The position numbers were made by a program, and so were the translations under genes. Below the pieces are notes generated by a model, which worked only from the letters and a program-made list of their open reading frames with translations, ran no database searches and was not told the DNA's origin. From SH-MAG3 sp036374995 (lineage in GTDB: Bacteria; Gemmatimonadota; Gemmatimonadetes; Longimicrobiales; RSA9), in contig DASUSS010000108.1 in the NCBI GenBank assembly GCA_036374995.1, forward strand, positions 186,001 through 250,000: a stretch of 64,000 bases of DNA, read 5' to 3'. Every line of letters begins with the position of its first letter. The stretch's first letter is position 1. Shown here in pieces: positions 52,290 through 61,011 of the stretch.

Positions 52290-54548
52290 TCAGAACTTCC
52301 ACTCCAGTCCCAGCACCGGCAGGATCGGCAGGTCGGCGAGCGGTTCCGCCCGGCCGGCATCACTCGAATAGTGATAGAAGATCGCGTCGCGCCGGTTGAG
52401 CGCGTTGATCACGCGGACGTACGGCACGATCTGGAACTCGAAGTCGCGGATCGCTCCGTCGAACGGCCGTGAGACCTGCGCGTCGAGCCGGATGTACGGC
52501 TGGTTCGGCTCGGTCGGCAGGCCTGCGGACTCGGCGTTCGCGATCGAGGCGGTCGGTCCCTCCCCCAAGACGGCGAACGCGGGCGTGGCGACCTCGGGCT
52601 CGGGAATGGCGGTGTACGGCAGCCCTGCGCCATAGCTCACGCGCACATCGAACTGACCGCGCCCGACGACGGGTCCGGCGACACCGGCGTTGATGAGGTG
52701 CCGTCCGCGGAACGAGTTGGCATCGCGGTTGTCGTCCTCCACGGTCCAGATCCAGGAGAGCGAGTAGCCGAGCCATCCGGTGAAGCTGCCGGTATTCCGC
52801 CGGACCCAGAGATCGACACCGGATGCATGGGTCCGCGTGTCCGGGTCGGACTGCAGCCCCTCGAACTCCTTGAAGAAGCCGTCCAGCCCGAGACGGATGC
52901 CCTCGCCGAAGTCCTGCGCGAGGCCGAGCACGAGGTGGGAGGCGGCGGCGACGGAGAGTTGCGTACCGGAGGCCGGCTCGATCGAGGAGAGGGATCGGTC
53001 CGCGGCACGCACGTACTGACGGTACTGTCCACCGGACAGCGTGAGCGAAGCCCGGTCGGTGAGCAGTACGGTCGCGGCGAGGCGGGGAGCGAAGCGCACG
53101 GAAGCGGCGCGCGAGAAGAGGTCGGCGCGCAGACCGCCGCGGACACGGACGCGCGGCAACACGGTGAACGCGGCCTCCCCGTATACGCCCACGACATCGC
53201 CGTGCGCGTGTGAGCTGGCGAGCGAGCTGTCACGGCTCACGCCCTGCTCATAGGCGCGATAATCGAAATCGATCCGTTCGAAGGAGCCTCCCCAGAACAG
53301 TCGTCCGCCGGCGAACTGCCGCTCGAGGTCGAGGCCGACGCGCGAACGGAACGCAGTCCCCTCGGAGGTCAGCGGGCGGATGCCGCCGAGCGGGAGCAGC
53401 GTCCGGAAGCGGCCGAGCGCGAGCGTGCCGAGCACCTCGTTTTCGCGCAGACGACCGCGGTAGCGCAGAGAGCCCGCGCGGTTGCCCCAGCTCGCCGACT
53501 GCGGTCGGCTCGCGATGCTGTCGAGATCCACCCGCTCGTGATTCCAGAAGCCGGTCAGCGTCAGGACGTGCATCGGCGCGAGCACGTAATCGATGCGGCC
53601 GAGCGCGTCACCGTAGCCGTAGGGGAAGACCGTCTGCATGATCTCGCGTGGTCCGCCGCCGTGCACGGCACGCGTCGAGACGAGCATCGTGACATCCTCG
53701 CCCATCGGCCCCTCGACCAGCGCGCGCCCCGAGAGCAGATCGAGCCCCAGCTCGACGTGCGGCGTCACGCTCCGGCCCGAGCGTGTCTCCATGTCCATGA
53801 CGTACGACAGGCCGCCGTCGTAGCGCGCAGGCGCGCCTCCGACATACAGCTCTGCGGAGCGCAGAATGTCCGCATCCAGCGCGTTGATCAGTCCGCCGAT
53901 GTGGAACGGTGCGTAGACCGGCGCGCCGTTCAGCAACACGAGCTTCAGGTCCGCCGCACCACCCCGCACGTACAGCACATCCTTCGGATCGATCGGCTCG
54001 CGGCCCGGCACGTCCCGCGCGGCGTCCTGCATGCCGAGCTCGGCGACGCCGGGACTCCCCTCCAGGGCGCGCACGGCCGCCGGACCCAGGTCCGGGACCT
54101 GCACCGACACGGTATCGATCGCGTCCGGCAGACCCCGCGCACCCTCCGCCATGACAGCGCTCAGCCGGACGGGCCGGAACTCCAGGTCGAAATCGATGAC
54201 GTGCTGTTTTTCCGGGACGACGAGGATCTCGATCTCGTTCGGTGCGTGATCGATGTGCGTGACACGGAGCAGTCGACGGCCGGCGGGGACGTCACGCAGG
54301 ACGTAGATGCCGTTGCTGTCCGTGCTGGCCGCATACGTGTGCGGGCCCGGCGCAACCGCCTCGACGATCGCGTACCGGAGCGGACCGCCCGTCTTCTCGC
54401 TCCGGACCTGCCCCCACACCATCGTCCGGCTCGCCGGGCTCACCGAACGCGTCCGGGCCGCCGCTCCGCCGCGCACGTCGACTGCGACCTGCGCGGAGGC
54501 CGGTGCCACGATGCACGCCAGGAGGAGAGCGGACAGGACTTGGCGCAT
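52290..54548 (-). CDS. TonB-dependent receptor with carboxypeptidase-like N-terminal domain
   Basis: A 752-residue outer-membrane receptor. The signal peptide (MRQVLSALLLACIVAPASAQ) is followed by a CarboxypepD-reg-like domain (about 40-130), a plug (GVAELGMQDAARDVPGREPI, DVLYVRGGAADLKLVLLNGA), and a long barrel ending in GLEWKF, with a terminal Phe as expected for BAM. It probably imports a large or chelated ligand through TonB energy. It stands downstream of a sigma/anti-sigma pair transcribed in the same direction, with a hairpin between them. The substrate is unknown; no TonB box can be stated firmly. Confidence 0.93.
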   Translation of the reverse strand: MRQVLSALLLACIVAPASAQVAVDVRGGAAARTRSVSPASRTMVWGQVRSEKTGGPLRYAIVEAVAPGPHTYAASTDSNGIYVLRDVPAGRRLLRVTHIDHAPNEIEILVVPEKQHVIDFDLEFRPVRLSAVMAEGARGLPDAIDTVSVQVPDLGPAAVRALEGSPGVAELGMQDAARDVPGREPIDPKDVLYVRGGAADLKLVLLNGAPVYAPFHIGGLINALDADILRSAELYVGGAPARYDGGLSYVMDMETRSGRSVTPHVELGLDLLSGRALVEGPMGEDVTMLVSTRAVHGGGPREIMQTVFPYGYGDALGRIDYVLAPMHVLTLTGFWNHERVDLDSIASRPQSASWGNRAGSLRYRGRLRENEVLGTLALGRFRTLLPLGGIRPLTSEGTAFRSRVGLDLERQFAGGRLFWGGSFERIDFDYRAYEQGVSRDSSLASSHAHGDVVGVYGEAAFTVLPRVRVRGGLRADLFSRAASVRFAPRLAATVLLTDRASLTLSGGQYRQYVRAADRSLSSIEPASGTQLSVAAASHLVLGLAQDFGEGIRLGLDGFFKEFEGLQSDPDTRTHASGVDLWVRRNTGSFTGWLGYSLSWIWTVEDDNRDANSFRGRHLINAGVAGPVVGRGQFDVRVSYGAGLPYTAIPEPEVATPAFAVLGEGPTASIANAESAGLPTEPNQPYIRLDAQVSRPFDGAIRDFEFQIVPYVRVINALNRRDAIFYHYSSDAGRAEPLADLPILPVLGLEWKF

Positions 54549-54559
54549 ACCTTAGAGAT

Positions 54560-54596
54560 AACACAACGGCGTCCGCGCGTGCAATCGCGGACGCCG
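54560..54596 (-). terminator. Terminator-like hairpin between anti-sigma and TonB receptor genes
   Basis: On the minus strand CGGCGTCCGCG and its complement (54596-54586 and 54577-54567) form an 11-bp stem around an eight-base loop, followed by TTGTGTTATC. The T-rich tail fits an intrinsic terminator of the sigma/anti-sigma transcript, or an attenuator allowing partial read-through to the receptor. Confidence 0.6.
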
Positions 54597-54632
54597 CAAG
54601 ATCATCCGGCGTGCGTCAATCCGTGCGCGGAC

Positions 54633-55427
54633 TCAGGAACCTACCGTGAACCTCACCTCGGTACCCCGTTCCGCTGCCGCCGGTCCGGAGCCCCGCAGCA
54701 TCTCGCCCTGCTTGTAGACCAGTACGTCGCCGTCCACCTCGACCGCGGCGCTCGGAACCTCACGCGGGATCCCGATCGTCACCGTGCCCGTGCCCAGCCC
54801 CATCAGCTCGAGCCGGCCACTGCCCGCCCGCCGCCGGATCGCCGCAGACTCCATTACCGTCTCCACACGGGCCCGCTCGCCGTCGATCAGCCGCACCACG
54901 ACCTCGACGCGGCCCGCTGGCGCATGCAGGATCACCCGCACCCGCCCGCCCACCGGAGCCACGAACGTCATACCCGCCTCCGGCGCCGCCGTCTCCGGCA
55001 CCGCCGGCGCCTCGGTCGACGGCACCGCCACCTGCTGCGGCGCGCCACTCAGCAGCTGCACCACCCGCTCGAACGTCGAGCCGATCGCCCGCCGCACATC
55101 CGGGATCGCCGCCGCGCCCGCTCCCGCCAGAACCAGCAGCAGCATCGCCGCCTTCGCCAGACTCCACGTGCCCAGCCGCGCCACGCCCAGGCGCCGGCCC
55201 CGGCGCTTCGCCGCCAGGCGCGCCTGCGCCCGCACCATCGGCGGCGTCGCCCCGCGGTCCAGCAGCGCGAGCGCCCCACCCACTCGCTCGGTCGCGCGGC
55301 GCAGAGCCTCCAGCTCCCCGGCGCACGCAACGCAACCGGCGACGTGATCGCTCAGCGCAGCCGCAGCCGCGCCCTCGATCTCGCCGTCCAGGTACGCCTG
55401 GAGTGTGCCCTCAGCCGCGTGGACCAT
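54633..55427 (-). CDS. Zinc-binding anti-sigma factor with membrane helix
   Basis: A 264-residue protein. The N-terminus carries the ZAS motif HVAGCVACAGE (His28, Cys32, Cys35), which in this class holds the partner sigma factor. A membrane helix at about 91-110 (LAKAAMLLLVLAGAGAAAI) separates it from a periplasmic domain of about 150 residues, with beta structure (RVRVILHAPAGRVEVVVRLI). It overlaps the ECF sigma gene by 17 bases. The periplasmic part is probably the sensor, which gets its signal from the adjacent receptor or from another source. Confidence 0.9.
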   Translation of the reverse strand: MVHAAEGTLQAYLDGEIEGAAAAALSDHVAGCVACAGELEALRRATERVGGALALLDRGATPPMVRAQARLAAKRRGRRLGVARLGTWSLAKAAMLLLVLAGAGAAAIPDVRRAIGSTFERVVQLLSGAPQQVAVPSTEAPAVPETAAPEAGMTFVAPVGGRVRVILHAPAGRVEVVVRLIDGERARVETVMESAAIRRRAGSGRLELMGLGTGTVTIGIPREVPSAAVEVDGDVLVYKQGEMLRGSGPAAAERGTEVRFTVGS

Positions 55428-55908
55428 CAGTGACCTCGTGTGCTTCGTATTCCGCCACGAACTTCTTCAGTGCACGGGCAATCAGTGTGCCCACCGACGC
55501 CGGCGCCACCCCGATCACCCGAGCGATCTCGTCGTACTTGAATCCCTCTTCCCGCATCAGCAGCAGCTGCCTGTCCCGCTCCGGCAACCGCCCCAGCACG
55601 TCCCGCACCGCCGCCACCCGCTCCGCTCGCTCCACGTCCTCATCCGGCAGCGGCGTCCGCGTCACCAGGTCCGGCGCCCCCGTCAGCAGCCTCTGCCGCC
55701 GCTCCGTCTTCCGCGCCCGATCCCGCACCAGATTCATCGCCACCGTGAACAGCCACGGCCTCACCTCCGTTTCCGGCAGCGATTGCCTCAGCAGCCGTAC
55801 GAACGACTCCTGGGCGATGTCCTCCGCTACGTCCTCATCACCCGTCAACCGCTGCAGATACCGGAAAAGTGATGGGTACAGCTTCGCAAATACGGCGTCG
55901 AAATCCAC
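55411..55908 (-). CDS. ECF RNA polymerase sigma factor
   Basis: A 165-residue ECF sigma factor with a GTG start. Region 2 has AKLYPSLFRYLQRLTGDEDV and AEDIAQESFVRLLRQ, and region 4 has LGRLPERDRQLLLMREEGFK and YDEIARVIGVAPASVGTLIA. It is shorter than the other ECF factor in this window and unrelated in the linker. It is translated together with its anti-sigma through a 17-base overlap. A TonB receptor lies downstream, so the module may control uptake of a substrate. The upstream region (55909-56053) shows GGAACC on the minus strand but no convincing -10. Confidence 0.94.
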   Translation of the reverse strand: MDFDAVFAKLYPSLFRYLQRLTGDEDVAEDIAQESFVRLLRQSLPETEVRPWLFTVAMNLVRDRARKTERRQRLLTGAPDLVTRTPLPDEDVERAERVAAVRDVLGRLPERDRQLLLMREEGFKYDEIARVIGVAPASVGTLIARALKKFVAEYEAHEVTDGPRG

Positions 55909-56053
55909 TGGGCTCCCATTCCGGAGGCCTCGACCCTAGAACGCGCGGCTTCTCCGCGTTGTGACAGGCTCGAAACCCTGGTTCCCGGCCGCTGCCGGCC
56001 GGCTGCGAAAACGGGCCGACCGACCCGGCCGGCCCGCTCTGGCGGGCGGTGTC

Positions 56054-56692
56054 CTACTCCGCAAGTACACGAATCGGGATGCGCACCCGCGTCCGTTCCC
56101 ATTCCAGCAGGATCTCGGCCCCCGCCGACGTCGGCGCGCCGCGGATCGTGAACTGTTCGACCGCCTGGTCCATGCGCTCGGTCCCGATCGCGGCGCGTCC
56201 CAGCTCCTGGGCCTGGACGTCGGGCGTGTAGGAGCTCGGGTGCCCCCACTGCGAGGTGGAGCGGTTGATGATGAGCTCCCAGTCGGCGTCCTGCCGCGGA
56301 ACAGTGTACAGGGAATAGGAGCCGGGCGGCACGCGGAGGCCGGCGATCTCCGCCGTGAACGGCAGGTGGAGGATGGTCGGCTCGTTGGCGCCGGTGCGCC
56401 AGAGACTGTCCCAGGGGACGAGGCCGCCGAAGATCGTGCGACCCTGGGCGAAGGGCCGGCCGTAGCAGATCCGGACGCGCTGATCGGCGACCTGGACGGT
56501 GACGGAGTCGTAGGGGCTCTGGCGTCCCTCGACCGGCATGTTGCCGGAGGGGGTGCACTCGAGGGGGACGACCGGGTCGGTGACGATCTGGCCGCCGCCG
56601 ACGTCGGGGGCGGGGTCGGGCGCGTCGTTGCGGGCGCAGGCGAGGGCGAGCACGATCAGCGCGCCGAGGGGCGCGGAACGAACAGGCATCAT
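56054..56692 (-). CDS. DUF2911 lipoprotein
   Basis: A 212-residue protein of the DUF2911 family. The lipobox is LALAC. The family core is clear: VRICYGRPFAQGRTIFGGLV, PWDSLWRTGANEPTILHL and PPGSYSLYTVP, followed by WELIINRSTSQWG. DUF2911 domains are beta sandwiches of unknown function, frequent in Bacteroidota and Gemmatimonadota. A GGAGGA site precedes the ATG. It is between the ZnuD-like receptor (upstream) and the sigma gene (downstream), in the same direction but with gaps of 122 and 145 bases, so an operon is not certain. Confidence 0.92.
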   Translation of the reverse strand: MMPVRSAPLGALIVLALACARNDAPDPAPDVGGGQIVTDPVVPLECTPSGNMPVEGRQSPYDSVTVQVADQRVRICYGRPFAQGRTIFGGLVPWDSLWRTGANEPTILHLPFTAEIAGLRVPPGSYSLYTVPRQDADWELIINRSTSQWGHPSSYTPDVQAQELGRAAIGTERMDQAVEQFTIRGAPTSAGAEILLEWERTRVRIPIRVLAE

Positions 56693-56733
56693 CGGTCCTC
56701 CGGGAGAGAGCGGACGGTCAATATGGAGTCGCG

Positions 56734-56764
56734 GCGGACGCGGAACCAGATGTCAGTTCTGGCG
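56734..56764. repeat. Solitary, decayed half of an interspersed palindrome
   Basis: GCGGACGCGGAACCAGATGT and the following CAGTTCTGGCG align with the left arm of copy B, with four changes. No matching right arm occurs before the receptor gene end at 56815. It lies in the gap between DUF2911 and the receptor gene. Confidence 0.55.
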
Positions 56765-56814
56765 AATCGAGACGGGTCCCGGGTGCGGATGGCCATGCGA
56801 GCGCGACGGTGCGG

Positions 56815-59076
56815 TCAGAAGACGATGCGGTAGGTCATGCTCGCGCTGCGGCCGGGGCCGGGGACGCGCTCGTTGGTGTCGCGGTCGCGGATGCGGGAGA
56901 GATGATCGTAGACGAGCTCGTCGGTGACGTTGTCGATGCGGAGCGTTGCGGACTGAACGCGACCGAAGGAGGTCCAGCGGACGCCGAGATCGGCGTCCAG
57001 GACGTTGTAGCCCTGAGTGGCGGTCTCGAACTGATCGGTGGCGACGCGGTCCTGCTGTGCGGCGGCGCGCCAGGTAGCGCCGGCGAAGAAAGCGGGCTGC
57101 TCGTAGCGGAGGGCGAGCTGACCGCGGAGCGGCGGAATCATGGGGAGCGGCTCATCGGTGTCGGTGATGGTGCCGCGGACGTAGGAGAGCGTGGCGTTGA
57201 GGACGAAGTGGGTGAAGGGCTCGAGGCCGGCGCTGGCCTCGAGGCCCGTCAGCACGGCATCGGTGCCCGTGGCCTGGTAGACGGGCAGTCCGGACGGGCT
57301 GAGCGAGCCCGTGTCGCGGTAGTAGATGTAGCTGTCGAGCGCGTTGCGGAAGCCGGCGAGCTCGGCATGGAACCGGGCGCGGTTGACGCGCAGGAATACG
57401 TCGGCGCCGACGCCGACCTCGGCGTCGAGGTCGGGGTTGCCGACCTCGAAGGAGTAGGCGGCCAGGTGCGGCCCCTGGGAGAACAGCTCGCCGGTTTCGG
57501 GAGTGCGGAATGCGCGCGCAATGCTGGCTCCGATGCCGAGGCCCTCGGCGGGCTCGAAGAGCACGCCGAGCGAGCCGGACACGGAGCTGAACGTCCGCGT
57601 GCGTACGTCGCCGATGTCGAAATCGGTCTCGGTGTCGAGCGGCTCGATGCGGTGCCAGTCGAAGCGAGCACCGCCCTGGAGGCGCAGGCGGCCGATGCCG
57701 AGCTCCTCGAGCAGGAAGAAGGCGGCGCTGTACTCCTTCGAAGGCGGCGTCCGCGACTCGCCGCCGGCGGCGAAGTCCTCCCAGCCGACGCGCACGCCGG
57801 TGGCGCCGCTGGCGAACGGACCGAGCGCGTCGTGACGCGCGATCACCTCACCCGCCGCGGACAGCAGTCCGTACTCGGTGCCGATGATGCCTTCGTCTTC
57901 CAGCTCGCGATGGTAGTAGTGCGTGTACTTCCCATCGAGCTCGATGGTGGACAGCGGACCGACCGGCCGCTCGAGGCGCGCCTCGCCATGCAGCGCGTGG
58001 CGACGCATCTCGACGTCGACGCCCTCCGGATGTGCGCCCACGAAGCCGCCGGGAATACCGTACGCGTTGTCGTAGTAGCGGTAGGCGAGGCCGAAATGGC
58101 CGGACTGCGCCACGCGCGAGATGCCGGCGGACAGCGAGTACGTGCGCAACTCCGTGTTCTCGAGGTCGCCGCGCGGCGTGTCGAGGTCGCCGGCCTGACG
58201 AAAACTCCCCTCGCCGCGGAAGGCCAGCGCGCCCCAGCCGGATTCGGCGGATGCGCCGCCGGCCAGGCCGCGGTTCACGCTCTGCGCCTGAAGGCTGACC
58301 ATGCCGCGGGCCTGTTCCGGCAGCGCGCTGGGGACTTCATCGCGGATCAGATTGATCACGCCGCCGATCGCGTTGCTGCCGTACAGCAGCGCGGCGGGCC
58401 CGCGGACGACTTCGATCCGCTGCGCGTTGAGGGGATCGACGGAGAGCGCGTGGTCGCTGCTGGTGGCGGAGAGATCGCCGACGCGCGCGCCGTCCTCGAG
58501 GACGAGCACGCGGTCGCCGCCGAGGCCGCGGATGACGGGGCGGGCCGTTGCCGGCCCGACGGATGACACCGCGAGGCCGGGCTCGCTGTCGAGCGTGGCG
58601 GCGAGCGTGACGTCGAGCCGGCGGGCGAGCTCCTGCCCGGAGAGCACGTTGGCCGGTCGGACGCTCTGCTCGCCGAGCCCGGCTCGGGTCATCCCCGTCA
58701 CGACGATGCCGGGCAGCTCGATGGCCGAGGATGTCATGTGGACGCGCAGAAGAACGGACTCGTTCGCGGCGAGATCGACCTCGCGCACCTCACGCCGATA
58801 ACCGAGCCGCTCGAACAGGATCGTATGATGCCCCGGCGCCAGGTTCACGAGATGGAACTCGCCGCCCTCGTGAGTGACGTCCTGTCGCGAGGTCCCGACG
58901 ACGCGCACGAGCGTGCCGGGCAGCGGGCGGCCGGTCGCGGCGTCGAGCACGACGCCCTCCACCGTTGCGCTGTCGTTCTCGACCGGACCGGATCCATATC
59001 GCTCCACCGCGCTGACGCGGCCGCCGCTCACAAGCATCAGGAACACCACCACACTGAACGGCCACGTCCGCGGCAT
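56815..59076 (-). CDS. TonB-dependent receptor, ZnuD-like
   Basis: A 753-residue outer-membrane receptor. After the signal peptide, a carboxypeptidase-regulatory-like domain (about 35-115: VEGVVLDAATGRPLPGTLVR) precedes the plug. The plug contains RPVIRGLGGDRVLVLEDGAR and the segment ATSSDHALSVDPLNAQRIEV followed by VRGPAALLYGSNAIGGVINL, close to the plug of ZnuD-type zinc receptors. The barrel ends in MTYRIVF. It would import a metal or metal complex with TonB. No metal-responsive operator can be seen. The receptor is downstream of trpS by 111 bases. Confidence 0.93.
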   Translation of the reverse strand: MPRTWPFSVVVFLMLVSGGRVSAVERYGSGPVENDSATVEGVVLDAATGRPLPGTLVRVVGTSRQDVTHEGGEFHLVNLAPGHHTILFERLGYRREVREVDLAANESVLLRVHMTSSAIELPGIVVTGMTRAGLGEQSVRPANVLSGQELARRLDVTLAATLDSEPGLAVSSVGPATARPVIRGLGGDRVLVLEDGARVGDLSATSSDHALSVDPLNAQRIEVVRGPAALLYGSNAIGGVINLIRDEVPSALPEQARGMVSLQAQSVNRGLAGGASAESGWGALAFRGEGSFRQAGDLDTPRGDLENTELRTYSLSAGISRVAQSGHFGLAYRYYDNAYGIPGGFVGAHPEGVDVEMRRHALHGEARLERPVGPLSTIELDGKYTHYYHRELEDEGIIGTEYGLLSAAGEVIARHDALGPFASGATGVRVGWEDFAAGGESRTPPSKEYSAAFFLLEELGIGRLRLQGGARFDWHRIEPLDTETDFDIGDVRTRTFSSVSGSLGVLFEPAEGLGIGASIARAFRTPETGELFSQGPHLAAYSFEVGNPDLDAEVGVGADVFLRVNRARFHAELAGFRNALDSYIYYRDTGSLSPSGLPVYQATGTDAVLTGLEASAGLEPFTHFVLNATLSYVRGTITDTDEPLPMIPPLRGQLALRYEQPAFFAGATWRAAAQQDRVATDQFETATQGYNVLDADLGVRWTSFGRVQSATLRIDNVTDELVYDHLSRIRDRDTNERVPGPGRSASMTYRIVF

Positions 59077-59187
59077 GTCTTCTCCTGAGTTGATGGCCGA
59101 ACGGATATCGAGAGATTCCTACCGCTCCCGACCGGAGAAGGGTCCCCGGGCCGGGGATGCGTGGCGGGCATGCGTCCGCACCGGATG

Positions 59188-60201
59188 CTACCGGTAGTAG
59201 GTCAGACCCATCGCCTCCCGGACCGAGCCGATCGTCACGTCGGCCACGCTGCGCATGACCTCGTTGCCGGCGTGCAGGATCTCGTCGACTACGGCCGGAC
59301 GCGCAGCGAACTCGGCACGCCGCTCACGGATCGGCGCGAGGAACGCGTCGAGTGCCGCGAACAGGCGCTTCTTGACCTCGACGTCCCCGACGCGCCCCTC
59401 ACGGTAGCGCGTCTTCAGATCCTCCACCTCATCGCGATCCGGATTGAACGCGTCGTGATAGATGAAGACGGGGTTACCCTCGACGGTGCCGGGATCCGTC
59501 GCGCGCAGGCGGTTCGGGTCGGTGTACATCTGCATGACGCGCTGCCGCACTACGTCGGGCTCGTCACTGAGCATGATCGCATTGCCGAGCGACTTCGACA
59601 TCTTCTGCATGCCGTTCACACCGGGCAGAGAGGGTGTCTCGCTCACGAGCGGCTCGGGTTCGGTGAAGACGGTGCCGTAGAGGTAATTGAAGCGGCGCGC
59701 GATCTCGCGCGTGATCTCGACGTGCGGGACGTTGTCCCTCCCGACCGGTACGACATCGGCCCGCGGCAGCAGGATGTCGGCTGCCTGAAGGACGGGGTAA
59801 CCGAGCAGGCCGAACGGCATCACATCGAGGTGAGCGGCTTCGGCCATGTCCTTGATGCTCGGCAGACGCTCGAGTCGCGGAACGGAGACCAGCATCTCGA
59901 AGATCAGGTTGAGCTCGGCCGTCTCGGGCACGGCCGACTGGACGAAGATCGTGCTGCGATCGGGGTCGATGCCACATGCGAGATAGTCGAGCACCATCTC
60001 GCGGATGTTCGACGGCACCTCGGCGATCGCGTCCTTTTCCGGTCGCGTCGTGAGCGTGTGCCAGTCCGCGATGATGAAGAAGCACTCGTACTCGTCCTGG
60101 AGCCGCACGCGATTGCCGATGCTGCCGACCCAGTGACCGAGGTGGAGCCGGCCGGTGGGCCGGTCGCCCGTCAGAATGCGACGTCGCTTTTCACTCGCCA
60201 A
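59188..60201 (-). CDS. trpS: Tryptophan--tRNA ligase
   Basis: A 337-residue class I aminoacyl-tRNA synthetase. The signatures are PTGRLHLGHWVG (HIGH-like, at about 15-26) and GMQKMSKSLGN (KMSKS) at about 195-205. ADWHTLTT and the acceptor-binding QVALADILLPRADVVPVGRD-like segment (QAADILLPRADVVPVG) are also normal. The TTG start is supported by GGGAGG six bases upstream. The gene is divergent from the Rieske-like gene and has no tRNA or ribosomal genes around it. No attenuator or T-box is visible. Confidence 0.96.
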   Translation of the reverse strand: MASEKRRRILTGDRPTGRLHLGHWVGSIGNRVRLQDEYECFFIIADWHTLTTRPEKDAIAEVPSNIREMVLDYLACGIDPDRSTIFVQSAVPETAELNLIFEMLVSVPRLERLPSIKDMAEAAHLDVMPFGLLGYPVLQAADILLPRADVVPVGRDNVPHVEITREIARRFNYLYGTVFTEPEPLVSETPSLPGVNGMQKMSKSLGNAIMLSDEPDVVRQRVMQMYTDPNRLRATDPGTVEGNPVFIYHDAFNPDRDEVEDLKTRYREGRVGDVEVKKRLFAALDAFLAPIRERRAEFAARPAVVDEILHAGNEVMRSVADVTIGSVREAMGLTYYR

Positions 60202-60310
60202 CGCTGTCCTCCCTTTTCAGTGCCGCGGCAAGATATCTCCTGACGCGCAGGAGTCCAGCCGGGCGCGCGGCGCGCTTGTTGCGCCCGGCAGCGGACGAAG
60301 GAGGAACGGT

Positions 60311-60643
60311 ATGGCGGATTTCGAAACCGTGCTGCGCACGCCCGAGCTGGGTCCGGGCGCGGTCGCCGGGGTGCAGGCGCACGGGCGGGAGCTCGCGGTC
60401 GCCAACGTCGGTCAGACGTACTATGCGGTGGATGCCACGTGTCCCGTGGACGGTACCAACCTCGCGCGGGAGGGCCGTCTCGACGGCGACCTGCTGGTCT
60501 GCCCGAACGACCACGCCCGCTTCGACGTGCGCACGGGAGAGAGCGTGGATGGCGACGGCTCGCTCCAGTCCCATCTCGTGCGGATCGAAGGGAACGAGAT
60601 CAGGGTCGGCCCGCCGCGCCACGCATCCGATCTGCACCGCTGA
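60311..60643 (+). CDS. Rieske-fold protein lacking the cluster histidines
   Basis: A 110-residue protein with the layout of small nitrite-reductase-type Rieske ferredoxins: ELAVANVGQTYYAVDATCPV, then REGRLDGDLLVCPNDHARFD and VRTGESVD. Rieske proteins need C-x-H and C-x2-H. Here the first is Cys44-Pro-Val46 and the second Cys64-Pro-Asn-Asp67, with a histidine at 68 instead. Both ligand histidines are therefore replaced, though both cysteines remain. It may bind no [2Fe-2S], or bind a different metal. The start has a short binding site (GAAGGAGGAA). Partner unknown. Confidence 0.8.
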   Translation: MADFETVLRTPELGPGAVAGVQAHGRELAVANVGQTYYAVDATCPVDGTNLAREGRLDGDLLVCPNDHARFDVRTGESVDGDGSLQSHLVRIEGNEIRVGPPRHASDLHR

Positions 60644-60657
60644 TGCAGCACGCCGTC

Positions 60658-61011
60658 TCACGGGTTGCGGATCTCGATCGGGCGCGAGGTCTCGAGGAGG
60701 CGGACCAGCTCGGCATCGAACAGTGCGTCGAATGCGCCGTGGGCCAGGAGCGCCTCCCGGAGCGGACGATCCGGCTCGGCCGCATCGAAGAAGTGAATCG
60801 CCTCCACCATCGCGAGTCCGTAGCTGCCTGTCCCGTATGCGCTCTTGCCGCCGAGCCGCGCGATCCAGGTGCGGCCGTCGTGCGTGAAGCGGCGTTCCGC
60901 CTCCCGCTCGCGCTCCAGCTCGTGCGGCGGCGCCGGCGGCGCCGTGTCGCCGCGGCCGCGCGTGACCGGCTTCAGCGGAGCCGTGGGCTCATGCGGGCGT
61001 CGATCCTTCAT
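60658..61011 (-). CDS. Small unknown protein coupled to the PTPS gene
   Basis: A 117-residue protein. The first 40 residues are basic and proline-rich (MKDRRPHEPTAPLKPVTRGR). The remainder looks like a small globular domain with FTHDGRTWIARLGGKSAYGT and AMVEAIHFFDAAEPDRPLRE, ending VRLLETSRPIEIRNP. No known family. Its start overlaps the stop of the QueD-like gene by four bases, so the two are likely produced together. The order PTPS then unknown gene suggests a linked role, which is inference only. Confidence 0.72.
   Translation of the reverse strand: MKDRRPHEPTAPLKPVTRGRGDTAPPAPPHELEREREAERRFTHDGRTWIARLGGKSAYGTGSYGLAMVEAIHFFDAAEPDRPLREALLAHGAFDALFDAELVRLLETSRPIEIRNP

Noticed and set aside
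55960..55985. An ECF-type autoregulatory promoter (GGAACC on the minus strand) before the second sigma gene
   Set aside because: The spacing to a GTC element is only 14 bases and there is no good -10, so I did not list it.
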